Position numbers and translations under genes: made by a program
The notes under the pieces: model-generated
The model's database searches: none
The model's input: only the letters and a program-made list of their open reading frames with translations
Told to the model about the DNA's origin: nothing
Assembly (NCBI GenBank): GCA_934320655.1
Contig: CAKRFN010000001.1
Location: forward strand, 186,001-250,000
Length of the DNA stretch: 64,000 nt
DNA from: an uncultured Eubacterium sp.
GTDB taxonomy: Bacteria; Bacillota; Clostridia; Lachnospirales; Lachnospiraceae
Direction of reading: 5' to 3'
Part shown: piece after piece, positions 9,595 to 19,056 of the stretch
Position numbering within the stretch: position 1 is the stretch's first letter
How the letters are laid out: each line of letters opens with the position of its first letter

Positions 9595-10290
9595 ATGACA
9601 AACCATATTACAACAAAAGAACTTCCGTTATCGGAACGACCCTACGAAAAGTGCCTGCTGCACGGAGCAGGGGCATTGTCGGACGCGGAGCTGCTCGCCG
9701 TCATTTTAAAGAGCGGCAGTTCTGGGATGAATGGCATCCAGTTAGCACAGCAGATTTTACAGTCCGGCAGAAAAAACTTATTAAATCTCCATCACCTGTC
9801 AGTGGAAGAACTGATGTCTTTTCCGGGCATCGGTGAGGTCAAGGCGATCCAGCTCAAATGCGTGGCAGAGATCTCGCGCCGGATCGCACAGACCGCGCGC
9901 AGGGAGCAGATCGAACTGAGTGACGCGGCATCTGTGGCAGCTTACTATATGGAGCGGCTCCGGCATGAGCCGAGAGAACAACTGATCCTCAGCATGTTCG
10001 ACATCAAATGCCGTCTGCTGGGCGACTGCGTGATTGCGACCGGTTCGGCGCATGCGGTATACGGATCTCCGCGTGAGATCTTTTTACAGTTATTGGAGAA
10101 AAGGGCGGCTGCGTTTATCCTGCTGCACAATCATCCAAGCGGCGATCCCGCTCCGAGCATGGAGGATGTACGGCTGACAAGGCGGATCAGGGACTGCGGC
10201 ACACTGATGGATATTACAATGTCTGACCACATTATAATTGGGGATAATAAGTATTACAGTTTCCGGGAAAACGAACAGATTTTAGTTTAG
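9595..10290 (+). CDS. radC: RadC family JAB/MPN protein
   Basis: 231 residues from the preferred start: a short helix-hairpin-helix part (LMSFPGIGEVKAIQLK) then a JAMM metalloprotease-like domain with HNHPSGDPAPSMED. Despite the name, a role in DNA repair is not supported for RadC in general; it is best called a JAB-domain protein of uncertain function. The reading frame is open back to ATGs at 9547 and 9568, but the start at 9595 (MTNHITT) follows GAGGG and gives the family's normal length. Close downstream is mreB, so radC may be read into the cell-shape operon, as in many Firmicutes. Confidence 0.88.
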   Translation: MTNHITTKELPLSERPYEKCLLHGAGALSDAELLAVILKSGSSGMNGIQLAQQILQSGRKNLLNLHHLSVEELMSFPGIGEVKAIQLKCVAEISRRIAQTARREQIELSDAASVAAYYMERLRHEPREQLILSMFDIKCRLLGDCVIATGSAHAVYGSPREIFLQLLEKRAAAFILLHNHPSGDPAPSMEDVRLTRRIRDCGTLMDITMSDHIIIGDNKYYSFRENEQILV

Positions 10291-10315
10291 GAACAGAATT
10301 TAGGAGAAAAACAGT

Positions 10316-11332
10316 ATGAGCAGCAATGTATACGGAATTGATCTTGGCACGAACAACCTGAAAGTGTTCTGCAAAGCGAGCGGCCAGATCTTAAACGAGA
10401 AAAATACAGTGGCGATTGTCAATAAAAACCAGTTATATGCATATGGAGATGAGGCATATGCCATGTATGAGAAGGCACCCGATACGATACAGGTATCATT
10501 TCCGGTCATTGGCGGAGTGATCGCTGAGTATAATTTCCTGCAGACGATGATTTTTGAGTTTTTAGAAAAGCACTCAAAGGGAAAGGTGCGCGGTGCGGAC
10601 TTTATCGTGGCGGTTCCGACCGACATTACAGAAGTAGAGAAAAAAGCATTTTTTGATATGTTTTATAAGAGCCGCGTGAAGCCCAGACTCGTTCAGGTCT
10701 GTGAAAAGCCGATTGCGGATGCAGTAGGTCTCGGACTTGATGTCAACGAGCCGACCGGTGTTATGCTTGTGGATATCGGTGCGGACACGACAGAGATCTC
10801 CGTGATCTCACTCGGCGGACTGGTCATCAGCAGCCTGCTTCACTTTGGCGGCAACCAGCTCGATGAATCGATCATTTCCTATGTGCGCAAAAACAACAAC
10901 CTGCTGATCGGCAGAAAGACCGCATGTGCATTGAAGGAAACGATCGGATGTGCGCTGCCCGGCAGCGAGGAAACGATGCTGATCGTCGGCCGCGATGTTG
11001 TCAGCGGTCTGCCGATTGAAACAGAAGTGACTGCGGCACAGGTACATGAGGCGATCCAGACGGATCTGAATGACATCTGCAATTCGATCAAGATGACGCT
11101 GGAGCACACACCGCCCGAGCTGGCACGCGATATTATCCATGCAGGTATTTATATCACCGGCGGTTCTTCACGCATCCGCAAGCTGGATGAGCTGTTTGCA
11201 CAGATTACCGGCATGCGGGTCAATACATGTGAGGATCCGGAAGAGTGTGTGGCAAGAGGTCTGGTAAAGATTGTCAGTGATACCAAATTCAAGCACCTTG
11301 CATACACGTTAAAGGCAAAGATCTATAAATAA
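10316..11332 (+). CDS. mreB: MreB-like rod-shape actin homologue
   Basis: 338 residues of the actin/Hsp70 fold: phosphate-1 loop YGIDLGTNNLKV at the N-terminus, phosphate-2 VDIGADTTEISVISLGG near residue 145, and the adenosine motif GIYITGGSSRIRKLDEL. It should polymerise under the membrane and guide the elongation machinery. It is divergent: the usual basic MreB segment of the form RP-KDGVIADF reads FPVIGGVIAEYNF, and there is no membrane-binding amphipathic extension before GIDLGT. Position directly ahead of mreC and mreD supports the name; an Mbl-like paralogue elsewhere is possible. AGGAG stands ten or so bases upstream of the ATG. Confidence 0.9.
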   Translation: MSSNVYGIDLGTNNLKVFCKASGQILNEKNTVAIVNKNQLYAYGDEAYAMYEKAPDTIQVSFPVIGGVIAEYNFLQTMIFEFLEKHSKGKVRGADFIVAVPTDITEVEKKAFFDMFYKSRVKPRLVQVCEKPIADAVGLGLDVNEPTGVMLVDIGADTTEISVISLGGLVISSLLHFGGNQLDESIISYVRKNNNLLIGRKTACALKETIGCALPGSEETMLIVGRDVVSGLPIETEVTAAQVHEAIQTDLNDICNSIKMTLEHTPPELARDIIHAGIYITGGSSRIRKLDELFAQITGMRVNTCEDPEECVARGLVKIVSDTKFKHLAYTLKAKIYK

Positions 11333-11352
11333 TCGCTGAGGTTTGAATCAAA

Positions 11353-12228
11353 ATGGCACGTGTGAAACGTAAAAATAAAACATCGATTCCCGCAAAATAT
11401 ATACTGCTGGCATTGACCGGAGTCTGTTTCCTGCTGATGTTCGGCAGCTTTACATTCGGCTGGGTATCGGGACCGGTGGGGGATGCCACCAGCTATGTCT
11501 TTATCCCGATGCAGCGCGGACTGACGACGGTCGGCAACTGGATCTCGGACAAGACCTACGAGCTGGCCAATCTGAAAAACGTCATGAAAGAAAACGAGGA
11601 GCTCAAGGCGCAGGTCGATGCGCTCACCGACGAGCTGAACACGCGGAAGCTCGAGCAGTATGATACCGAGGATCTGCGGGCGCTGCTGGCACTGGATGAG
11701 GGCTATTCCGAATACAACAAGGTCGCAGCCAGCGTCATCGGCAAGGATGCCGGCAACTGGTTTGATACCTTTTTGATCGATAAAGGCAGCAAGGATGGGA
11801 TCGCCGAGGGGATGAATGTCATTACCGGACGGGGTGTGGCAGGTATTATCACAGAGGTTGGACCCAATTATGCAAAGGTCCGTTCGATCATCGATGACAT
11901 GAGCAGTGTGAGCGGCATGGTATTATCTACCTCCGACAACTGTGTGATCAAGGGTGATTTACAGACGATGGACGAGCGGCAGATGATTACCTTCAGCAAT
12001 CTGAAAGATACAGACAATAAAGTGGCTGTGGGAGATCAGGTCGTCACTTCCTACATCAGTTCCGAATATGTACAGGGACTTCTGATCGGATATATCAGTG
12101 AGATCCATGTCAATTCAAATAATCTGACGAAATCCGGTTTGATTTCACCGGTTGTTGATTTTGAGCATGTGAAGCATGTGCTCGTGATCACTGACCTGAA
12201 GACAACCACACAGACTCAGGAGGAATAG
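11353..12228 (+). CDS. mreC: Rod shape-determining protein MreC
   Basis: 291 residues with one N-terminal membrane helix (about 16-38), a coiled coil rich in Leu, Glu and Lys (about 70-105), and the two-beta-barrel extracellular region beginning ASVIGKDAGNWFDTFLIDKG and containing ITGRGVAGIITEVGPNYAKV. MreC is the extracytoplasmic scaffold that activates the elongation PBP2/RodA pair. The gene follows mreB after 20 bases and its end carries the Shine-Dalgarno sequence for mreD. Confidence 0.95.
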   Translation: MARVKRKNKTSIPAKYILLALTGVCFLLMFGSFTFGWVSGPVGDATSYVFIPMQRGLTTVGNWISDKTYELANLKNVMKENEELKAQVDALTDELNTRKLEQYDTEDLRALLALDEGYSEYNKVAASVIGKDAGNWFDTFLIDKGSKDGIAEGMNVITGRGVAGIITEVGPNYAKVRSIIDDMSSVSGMVLSTSDNCVIKGDLQTMDERQMITFSNLKDTDNKVAVGDQVVTSYISSEYVQGLLIGYISEIHVNSNNLTKSGLISPVVDFEHVKHVLVITDLKTTTQTQEE

Positions 12229-12235
12229 AGCGCCT

Positions 12236-12757
12236 ATGCGTCGAAAAATCACGGTATTTCTGATTGTTGCCGTCTGTTTTCTGTTGCAGACGACATTGTT
12301 TCAGTCCATATCATTTCTCACGGTTGCGCCGAATCTGCTGATTATCGTAACTGCATCATTCGGTTTTATGAGAGGAAACAAAGAGGGCATGTATATCGGG
12401 CTGCTGTGTGGGCTTCTGGTCGATATATTTTATGCCAATATCCTTGGCGGATATGCATTGTTGTATATGTATATCGGATATATGAACGGCTTTTTCCGCA
12501 AACTGTTTTTTCCGGAAGACTTTAAGCTGCCGATGCTGCTGATCTCAGCCAGCGATTTTGTTTATAACTTTGTGATATATTTTTTCCTGTTCCTGTTCCG
12601 TAACAGGCTGGATTTTCCTTATTATCTGTCACATGTGATCCTGCCAGAGCTCGTGTATACGCTGCTCATGATGATTGTTCTTTATTTTGTGATCTTAAAG
12701 ATCAACCGACGGCTGGAGGAAATAGAGAGAAAGAGAGCTGCAAAATTTGTTTCGTAA
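12236..12757 (+). CDS. mreD: Rod shape-determining protein MreD
   Basis: 173 residues, almost entirely hydrophobic, with five or so predicted membrane segments, including FLIVAVCFLLQTTLFQ at the start and an acidic/basic C-terminal helix (LKINRRLEEIERKR). It matches MreD in size and position. AGGAGG overlaps the end of mreC. The last 11 bases overlap the beginning of the following PBP gene, which implies coupled translation. Confidence 0.92.
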   Translation: MRRKITVFLIVAVCFLLQTTLFQSISFLTVAPNLLIIVTASFGFMRGNKEGMYIGLLCGLLVDIFYANILGGYALLYMYIGYMNGFFRKLFFPEDFKLPMLLISASDFVYNFVIYFFLFLFRNRLDFPYYLSHVILPELVYTLLMMIVLYFVILKINRRLEEIERKRAAKFVS

Positions 12758-15632
12758 TATTAAGAGCTTTATTAAACAGATTTTTCAATCGAGAATCGTT
12801 TTTCTGGCGATCCTATTTATCGGAATGGCGATCTGCCTGCTGCTTCGTCTGTTTCAGCTACAGATCATCAACGGAGCAGACAGCCAGTCAGATTATCTGA
12901 TGCGCGTGATCAAGACCCGCAGGCTCAACAGTACACGCGGCAATATCTTTGACCGCAACGGCAAACTGCTCGCCTACAATGAGCTGGCATACGGCATCAC
13001 GATCGAGGATAACGGCAGTTATACGAGGGATGGTGAGCTCAGTGCCACACAGGTGAAAAACCGTTCGATCAACGAGGATCTTGCAAATGTACTGCACACG
13101 ATGGATCAGAACGGCGATGTGATTGACAACGATTTTTCGATTTTGTTGAATGAAAATAACGAGTATACGTTTACGGTCAGCGGCAGTAAGCTGCAACGTT
13201 TCCGCGCGGATATTTACGGAAAGACCGCCACGGATGAGCTGGGTTATGACAAAACCCTCGGCTATGACACGGCTGCGGCGACTCCGGATCAGATCATGGC
13301 ATACCTGGCGAGTGATAACAGCAACTGTTTTGACATCTCATCGGATTATTCTAAAAATGACGCTTACCGCATTGCAATTATCCGTTACCGTATGCGCCAG
13401 AACAGTTATCAGAAATATATTGCTGCGTCCATTGCATCAGACGTCAGCGAAGAGACCGTTGCCTATGTCAGTGAACATTCCGATGAGCTGCAAGGTATTG
13501 AGGTCACAGAGGATACGATCCGCCGTTATAACGATAGCAAATATTTTGCCCATCTGATCGGCTACACCGGCCAGATTGATGAGGAAGAGTATCTGGCTTT
13601 CGGCGGTGATACAGAGGGCTCCGAATATTCGCGCAACGATACCGTTGGAAAATCCGGTATCGAGCAGTATATGGATGCCGAACTCAAAGGAAAAAAGGGC
13701 GAGGAAAAACTCTATGTAGATAACCTCGGTAAAGAGTTAGAGACGATTGAACGGACGGAGCCGGAAGCCGGGAATGATGTCTATCTGTCGATTGACATGG
13801 ATCTGCAAAAAGCAGTCTATGATCTGCTCGAGCAGGAGATCGCAGGTATTGTTTATTCCAAGATTATCAATGCAAAGGAATATCAGGCTTCCGGTGCTTC
13901 GGATATCAAAATACCGATTGATGATGTGTATTATGCACTGATCAACAACAATGTGATCCAGATGGATCATTTTTCCGCGGAGGATGCGTCCGATACGGAG
14001 CAGGCGGTCTACCGCGTATTCAGCAGCCAGCGCGAAAAGGTACTGAATGCGATTGAAAAGGAACTGACCAAGAGCAATCCTGCCGCCTACGGAGATCTGT
14101 CCGAGGATATGCAGATGTATATGAGCTATATCGTGTCGATGCTGATGGATACAGAAAATCCGGTTATTTTAACCGATAAGATTGACTGGAATGACGAGAC
14201 TTACATCGCATGGAAAAACGATACGATCAGTTTACAGGAATATCTCTACCATATTATCAATGAACAGTGGTTTGATGTGACCAAATTCCCGTCGGATACC
14301 AGATATTCGGACTCCGAGGAATTTTACCAGTTGTTTGTACAGTATATTCTCGATCACCTGACCACTGACGAGGGCTTTTGTAAACGGATCTATAAGCATA
14401 TGATCCGTGACGACCTGCTCTCAGGCGTACAGGTCTGCCTGATTTTATACGATCAGGAGATTCTCGATTACGATGATGAGAAGATCGCAGAGTTGAAAAA
14501 CCATGCGCTCAGCCCCTATGATTTTATGATGGAGCGCATTAAAAACCTTGAGATCACACCGGCACAGCTGGCGCTCGATCCGTGTACCGGTTCCTGCGTG
14601 ATCACCGATGTGAACAGCGGTGAGCTGTTGGCGTGTGTGACTTACCCCGGTTATGACAATAACCGACTGGCCAATACCGTAGACAGTGCCTATTTCGCGT
14701 CGCTGATGGATGATCTGTCATCGCCGTTCTATAACAATGCGACGCAGCAGAAGACCGCACCCGGTTCTACCTTTAAGATGGTGACTGCTACCGCCGGCCT
14801 GACTGAGGGCGTGATCTCTACGACAACGCGTATTCAGGACAAAGGAAAATTTGAACGTGTAGAGGATGGACCCAAGTGCTGGATCTATCCGGGTGGCACA
14901 CACGGCAAGATCAATGTATCAGAGGCACTCCGGGATTCATGTAACTATTTCTTCTATGAGCTCGGATGGCAGTTCTCACAGGTTGGTGACAACTATGTGG
15001 AGTCAGCCGGCATCAATGTATTGAAGAAATACGCAGAGATGTATGGTCTGGGTGAAAAGACAGGTATCGAAACAGTCGAGAGTACACCGGAGATTGCAGA
15101 TGCATATCCGATCACGGCTGCGATCGGACAGAGTAACCACAACTATACGACCATCGCATTATCCAGATATGTCACTGCCGTGGCCAATTCCGGAACGGTC
15201 TATAATTATACGCTGTTAAACAAGCTGACCGATACAGAAGGAAATGTACTGAAAACCTATACACCGTCCGTGCATAATGAGATGGATGAGATCTCATATA
15301 CGACATGGGATGCGATCCACCGCGGAAACCGGATGGTTGTAGAAAATCTAAGCTCCTTTGATGATTTTGAACGGATTGAGGTCGCAGGTAAAACGGGTAC
15401 TGCCCAGCAAGTCAAGAACAGACCCAACCATGCATTGTTTGTCGGATATGCACCGTACAATGATCCAAAAGTATCGATCACAACACGTATTGCATATGGA
15501 TATACGTCACACAATGCGGCGGATGTCTCTGCCAATATTTTGAAATATTACTTCCGTCTGGATACGGCAGACAATCTGATCACCGGAAAAGCAGCAAATG
15601 TCGGAAATAATTCAAATTCATTTACCGATTAA
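12747..15632 (+). CDS. mrdA: Elongation-type penicillin-binding protein 2, enlarged
   Basis: A class B PBP of 961 residues, clearly longer than the usual 600-750. One membrane anchor (about 18-38) is followed by the pedestal domain with TRGNIFDRNGKLLAYN. The transpeptidase has SxxK at Ser674-Lys677 (PGSTFK), SCN at 731-733 and KTG at 882-884 (AGKTGTAQ). Between the pedestal and the catalytic domain, about residues 355-600, lies a helical, acidic insertion unlike the core family. It cross-links peptidoglycan with RodA during side-wall growth. The start is TTG at 12747, overlapping mreD; no in-frame ATG precedes the membrane anchor, so the TTG is favoured although its ribosome binding site is weak. 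Confidence 0.93.
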   Translation: MFRNIKSFIKQIFQSRIVFLAILFIGMAICLLLRLFQLQIINGADSQSDYLMRVIKTRRLNSTRGNIFDRNGKLLAYNELAYGITIEDNGSYTRDGELSATQVKNRSINEDLANVLHTMDQNGDVIDNDFSILLNENNEYTFTVSGSKLQRFRADIYGKTATDELGYDKTLGYDTAAATPDQIMAYLASDNSNCFDISSDYSKNDAYRIAIIRYRMRQNSYQKYIAASIASDVSEETVAYVSEHSDELQGIEVTEDTIRRYNDSKYFAHLIGYTGQIDEEEYLAFGGDTEGSEYSRNDTVGKSGIEQYMDAELKGKKGEEKLYVDNLGKELETIERTEPEAGNDVYLSIDMDLQKAVYDLLEQEIAGIVYSKIINAKEYQASGASDIKIPIDDVYYALINNNVIQMDHFSAEDASDTEQAVYRVFSSQREKVLNAIEKELTKSNPAAYGDLSEDMQMYMSYIVSMLMDTENPVILTDKIDWNDETYIAWKNDTISLQEYLYHIINEQWFDVTKFPSDTRYSDSEEFYQLFVQYILDHLTTDEGFCKRIYKHMIRDDLLSGVQVCLILYDQEILDYDDEKIAELKNHALSPYDFMMERIKNLEITPAQLALDPCTGSCVITDVNSGELLACVTYPGYDNNRLANTVDSAYFASLMDDLSSPFYNNATQQKTAPGSTFKMVTATAGLTEGVISTTTRIQDKGKFERVEDGPKCWIYPGGTHGKINVSEALRDSCNYFFYELGWQFSQVGDNYVESAGINVLKKYAEMYGLGEKTGIETVESTPEIADAYPITAAIGQSNHNYTTIALSRYVTAVANSGTVYNYTLLNKLTDTEGNVLKTYTPSVHNEMDEISYTTWDAIHRGNRMVVENLSSFDDFERIEVAGKTGTAQQVKNRPNHALFVGYAPYNDPKVSITTRIAYGYTSHNAADVSANILKYYFRLDTADNLITGKAANVGNNSNSFTD

Positions 15633-15655
15633 GTGATTTTGCGTTATACTATAAT
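15621..15655 (+). promoter_or_regulatory. Possible promoter ahead of minC
   Basis: TTTACC (15621-15626) is followed after about 18 bases by TATACT (15645-15650), with a second TATAAT at 15650-15655. It overlaps the end of the PBP gene and the 74-base gap before minC. The -35 match is poor, so this is only a candidate for extra transcription of the min genes inside the operon. Confidence 0.35.
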
Positions 15656-15706
15656 TATCTGAAGAAATCTAGTAGAAATAAAAACGAAAAAGAGAGGCGA
15701 ACAGCA

Positions 15707-16396
15707 TTGCAGAAACAGCCCGTGATTATCAAAAGCTCGAAAAACGGTATCAATTTAGTGCTCGATAATGCACTCCCGTTTGATACACTGTTAGAAGAGA
15801 TCAGACAGAAGTTTGTGGAATCAGAAAAATTTTTCAAAAATGCGAAGATCGCGATTTCCTTTGAGGGTCGTGCGCTTAGCGAGGACGAGCAGTATGCGGT
15901 CATTGATGCCATTCAGCAGAATACGACGATCTCCATTGTCTGTATCATGGATCATGATGATCTGATGGATGAGGTGATCCAGCGCAGGATGGATACTTAC
16001 GTTGAGATGCACTCACCGCAGACCGGACAGTTTTACAAGGGTACCTTGCGCTCCGGTCAGCAGTTTGAATCAGAGACGAGCCTGATTGTGCTCGGGGATG
16101 TCAATCCGGGCGCAAAGGTCATTGCAAAAGGCAATATTGTGGTTTTAGGCGCCTTAAAGGGTACCGCCTACGCGGGTGCAGACGGAGACAGCAGTTGTTT
16201 TGTGGCAGCATTAGAGATGAATCCCGTACAGATCAAGATCGGGGATTACATCGGCCGCTCCGCAGACCGGAAAGAGCCGGTGCGCGGTTTCCGCAAAAAG
16301 GTCAAAGAGGAAGCCGGCGGACCACAGATCGCGACCGTCTATGAGCAACAGATTTTAATTGAGCCGATTTCATCCGGCTTGTTAAAAAATATGTAG
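15707..16396 (+). CDS. minC: Septum site-determining protein MinC
   Basis: 229 residues. The C-terminal half has the right-handed beta-helix pattern of MinC: LRSGQQFESETSLIVLGDVNPGAKVIAKGNIVVLGALKGTAYAG, with conserved glycine turns, then AAL, QIKIGDYIGRS. The N-terminal half resembles the FtsZ-antagonising domain. It blocks Z-ring formation away from midcell and is recruited by MinD. The start codon is TTG at 15707, behind GAGAGG. minD and minE follow, completing the oscillating MinCDE type of system rather than a MinCD-DivIVA system. Confidence 0.94.
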   Translation: MQKQPVIIKSSKNGINLVLDNALPFDTLLEEIRQKFVESEKFFKNAKIAISFEGRALSEDEQYAVIDAIQQNTTISIVCIMDHDDLMDEVIQRRMDTYVEMHSPQTGQFYKGTLRSGQQFESETSLIVLGDVNPGAKVIAKGNIVVLGALKGTAYAGADGDSSCFVAALEMNPVQIKIGDYIGRSADRKEPVRGFRKKVKEEAGGPQIATVYEQQILIEPISSGLLKNM

Positions 16397-16457
16397 CTGT
16401 TTGATACAGTTACCAAATGTTATTTGGAATGAATTAAGTATTAGGAGGAATTAGTAC

Positions 16458-17246
16458 ATGAGCGAGGTTATCGTAATTACATCAGGAAAAGGCGGTGTCG
16501 GCAAGACAACTACCACAGCAAATGTGGGCACCGGATTAGCACAGCTGGATAAAAAAGTAGTTTTGATCGACACAGATATCGGACTTCGCAATCTGGATGT
16601 CGTTATGGGATTGGAAAACCGGATTGTATACAATCTGGTCGACGTGGTAGAAGGTAACTGCCGCATCAAACAGGCGCTCATTAAGGATAAAAAATATCCG
16701 AATCTGTTCCTGCTTCCCTCCGCACAGACGAGGGATAAAACATCCGTAAATCCCGAGCAGATGAAAAAACTGATCGAAGATCTGCGCGAAGATTTCGATT
16801 ATATTTTACTGGATTGCCCGGCTGGTATTGAGCAGGGATTCCAGAACGCGATCGCCGGAGCGGAGCGCGCACTGGTCGTAACGACACCGGAGGTATCTGC
16901 GATCCGTGATGCAGACCGTATTATCGGACTGCTCGAGGCAAACGAGATCGGCAAGACAGAGCTCATCGTCAACAGACTGCGTATGGATATGGTCAAGCGG
17001 GGAGATATGATGTCTGTAGAGGATGTCTGTGAGATTCTGGCGATTGACCTGATCGGTGCAGTACCGGATGATGAACAGATCGTTATTTCTACCAACCAGG
17101 GTGAGCCGCTCGTCGGTTCCGACTGTCTGGCAGGCAAAGCATACCTGAATATCTGCCACCGGATCTTAGGAGAGGAAGTACCGTTCCTTGACCTGAATGT
17201 CAAAGAGGGCTTCTTCAGTAAGCTGGCTGGCGTGTTTAAGAGATAA
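16458..17246 (+). CDS. minD: Septum site-determining protein MinD
   Basis: 262 residues of the deviant Walker A ParA/MinD family: SGKGGVGKTTTTANVG at residues 9-24, VVLIDTDIGLRNLDVVMG, and DYILLDCPAGIEQG. The C-terminal end GFFSKLAGVFKR is an amphipathic membrane-targeting helix. It is an ATP-dependent membrane switch that carries MinC and is released by MinE. AGGAGG is placed well before the ATG. Confidence 0.98.
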   Translation: MSEVIVITSGKGGVGKTTTTANVGTGLAQLDKKVVLIDTDIGLRNLDVVMGLENRIVYNLVDVVEGNCRIKQALIKDKKYPNLFLLPSAQTRDKTSVNPEQMKKLIEDLREDFDYILLDCPAGIEQGFQNAIAGAERALVVTTPEVSAIRDADRIIGLLEANEIGKTELIVNRLRMDMVKRGDMMSVEDVCEILAIDLIGAVPDDEQIVISTNQGEPLVGSDCLAGKAYLNICHRILGEEVPFLDLNVKEGFFSKLAGVFKR

Positions 17247-17261
17247 CAGGGGGATACATAC

Positions 17262-17534
17262 ATGGGATTCATGGACATATTTAAGAAAAAAAGCTCCGGT
17301 GATGTAGCAAAAGACCGATTGAAGCTGCTGTTGGTTTCCGATCGCGCGGATTGCTCCCCGGATGTGATGGAAGCGATCAAAAATGACATCATACAGGTAA
17401 TTTCAAAATATATGGAGATAGATGCAGAAGGACTGGATATCCAGATCACGCAGACCGAATCGGAGACAAACAACGGTACGGTACCTGCGCTGTATGCAAA
17501 TATCCCCATCAAGGATTTAAAGCATAAATGTTAA
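17262..17534 (+). CDS. minE: Cell division topological specificity factor MinE
   Basis: 90 residues, the normal MinE size. The N-terminal MDIFKKKSSGDVAKDRLKLLL contains the membrane-targeting and anti-MinCD segment, and the C-terminal part (MEAIKNDIIQVISKY, then the beta strand GLDIQIT) is the dimerisation and topological specificity domain. It stimulates MinD ATPase. It is 15 bases behind minD and overlaps rodA by seven bases. Confidence 0.95.
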   Translation: MGFMDIFKKKSSGDVAKDRLKLLLVSDRADCSPDVMEAIKNDIIQVISKYMEIDAEGLDIQITQTESETNNGTVPALYANIPIKDLKHKC

Positions 17535-18664
17535 AAAGGTATTCGATTCGTAATTACAATTTCAGACTGGTGATTTATCTCGTTGTGCTAACGGTTCTCG
17601 GAATTCTCGTGATCGGCAGTGCAAAGGAGGGAAATAACCAGAGCAGACAGATTATGGGACTGGTTCTCGGACTCGCTGCCATGGTTTTTATATCGCTGCT
17701 GGACTACAGTTTTATCCTGCGTTTTGCATGGATCTGGTACGGACTGAACCTTGTGCTGCTGACTGCGGTCATCGCAGGTCTGGGTTCGAGCCACAAGGGT
17801 GCGACGCGCTGGATCGAGATCGCGGGCATCCAGTTCCAGCCGTCCGAGCTCTCAAAAATCGTTCTGATCCTGTTTTTTGCGGCATTTCTCCAAAAACACA
17901 GGGAAAAGGTAAACAGCTTAAAAATACTGTTTATCTATGCGCTGTTGGCAGGCATCCCACTATTTTTAGTATTTAGGGAGCCGGATTTGTCGACAACGAT
18001 TGTTACGGCACTAATTTGTCTGACCCTCTTGTTTATCGGAGGATTAAGCTATAAAATAGTATTGGGTGGTCTCGCAGTGGCGGTGCCCTCGCTGCTGGTT
18101 GCATTGTATGTGATCGCATCCAGCCCGCCGGGAGCAGATGGTGCGCTTGAGGGTTATCAGAACGTCCGTATTCTGGCGTGGCTCTATCCGGAATTGTATC
18201 CGCAGCAGGCGCTTCAGACGCAGAACTCGATGATGGCGATCGGTTCCGGACAGCTCAGCGGAAAAGGTCTGTATAACACGGATGTGACTTCGATCAAAAG
18301 CGGCGGCTTTATCGCCGAGGCACATACGGATTTCATTTTTACAGTTGTCGGCGAGGAGTTAGGCTTTATCGGATCGGCACTCGTTGTGATCCTGATGGCT
18401 TTGATCGCACTGGAATGCCTGATCGTCGCCAGACGGGCGAAGGATCTTTCGGGCAGACTGATCTGCTGTGGAATGGCAGCGCTGATCGCCTTTCAGTCAT
18501 TTGTAAATATCTGTGTAGTAACCGGTCTGTTTCCGAATACCGGAGTGACACTTCCCTTTGTCAGCTACGGACTCACTTCGCTGGTGACGAACTTTGCCGG
18601 AATGGGGTTTGTATTAAATGTCGGATTACAGCCAAGAAAATATGGAACGGGGGAAATTACATGA
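17528..18664 (+). CDS. rodA: SEDS peptidoglycan polymerase RodA
   Basis: 378 residues with about ten membrane helices. SEDS-family signatures are present: HKGATRWIEIAGIQFQPSELSK in the first third, DFIFTVVGEELGFIG, and the C-terminal GVTLPFVSYGLTSLVTNFAGMG. RodA polymerises glycan strands together with the PBP2 encoded upstream. Context (mre and PBP2 genes in the same operon) favours RodA over FtsW. The start overlaps minE and the stop overlaps the mgsA start (ATGA). Confidence 0.94.
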   Translation: MLKRYSIRNYNFRLVIYLVVLTVLGILVIGSAKEGNNQSRQIMGLVLGLAAMVFISLLDYSFILRFAWIWYGLNLVLLTAVIAGLGSSHKGATRWIEIAGIQFQPSELSKIVLILFFAAFLQKHREKVNSLKILFIYALLAGIPLFLVFREPDLSTTIVTALICLTLLFIGGLSYKIVLGGLAVAVPSLLVALYVIASSPPGADGALEGYQNVRILAWLYPELYPQQALQTQNSMMAIGSGQLSGKGLYNTDVTSIKSGGFIAEAHTDFIFTVVGEELGFIGSALVVILMALIALECLIVARRAKDLSGRLICCGMAALIAFQSFVNICVVTGLFPNTGVTLPFVSYGLTSLVTNFAGMGFVLNVGLQPRKYGTGEIT

Positions 18665-19056
18665 ATGTAGGATTGATTGCCCACGATGCAAAGAAAAAGC
18701 TGATGCAGAACTTTTGTATTGCATATCGGGGAATATTAAATAAGCATACGCTTTATGCGACCGGAACGACCGGACGGCTGATCGAGGAGGTCGCAAATCT
18801 GAATGTCCACAAATATCTTGCCGGTGCATTGGGCGGTGACCAGCAGATGTGCGCACAGATCGAGAATAACGAGTTGGATATGGTTATCTTTCTGCGTGAG
18901 CCGGTATCACCGCGCTCACATGAGCCGGATGTAAACAATGTCGTCCGCCTGTGCGATATGCACAACATTCCATTGGCGACAAATCTTGCGACCGCGGAGC
19001 TTTTGATCCGCGCACTGGACAGAGGAGATTTAGACTGGCGTGAAATGTATAAATAA
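18661..19056 (+). CDS. mgsA: Methylglyoxal synthase
   Basis: 131 residues. It converts dihydroxyacetone phosphate to methylglyoxal and phosphate, a bypass of lower glycolysis under phosphate limitation. Visible: GLIAHDAKK at the N-terminus, the phosphate loop ATGTTGRLIEE, the catalytic-aspartate region GGDQQMCAQI, VIFLREP, and the C-terminal RLCDMHNIPLATNLATAELL. The open frame extends upstream into rodA, but the ATG at 18661, overlapping the rodA stop as ATGA, gives the usual length. It shares its last 17 bases with the following carboxypeptidase gene. Confidence 0.97.
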   Translation: MNVGLIAHDAKKKLMQNFCIAYRGILNKHTLYATGTTGRLIEEVANLNVHKYLAGALGGDQQMCAQIENNELDMVIFLREPVSPRSHEPDVNNVVRLCDMHNIPLATNLATAELLIRALDRGDLDWREMYK

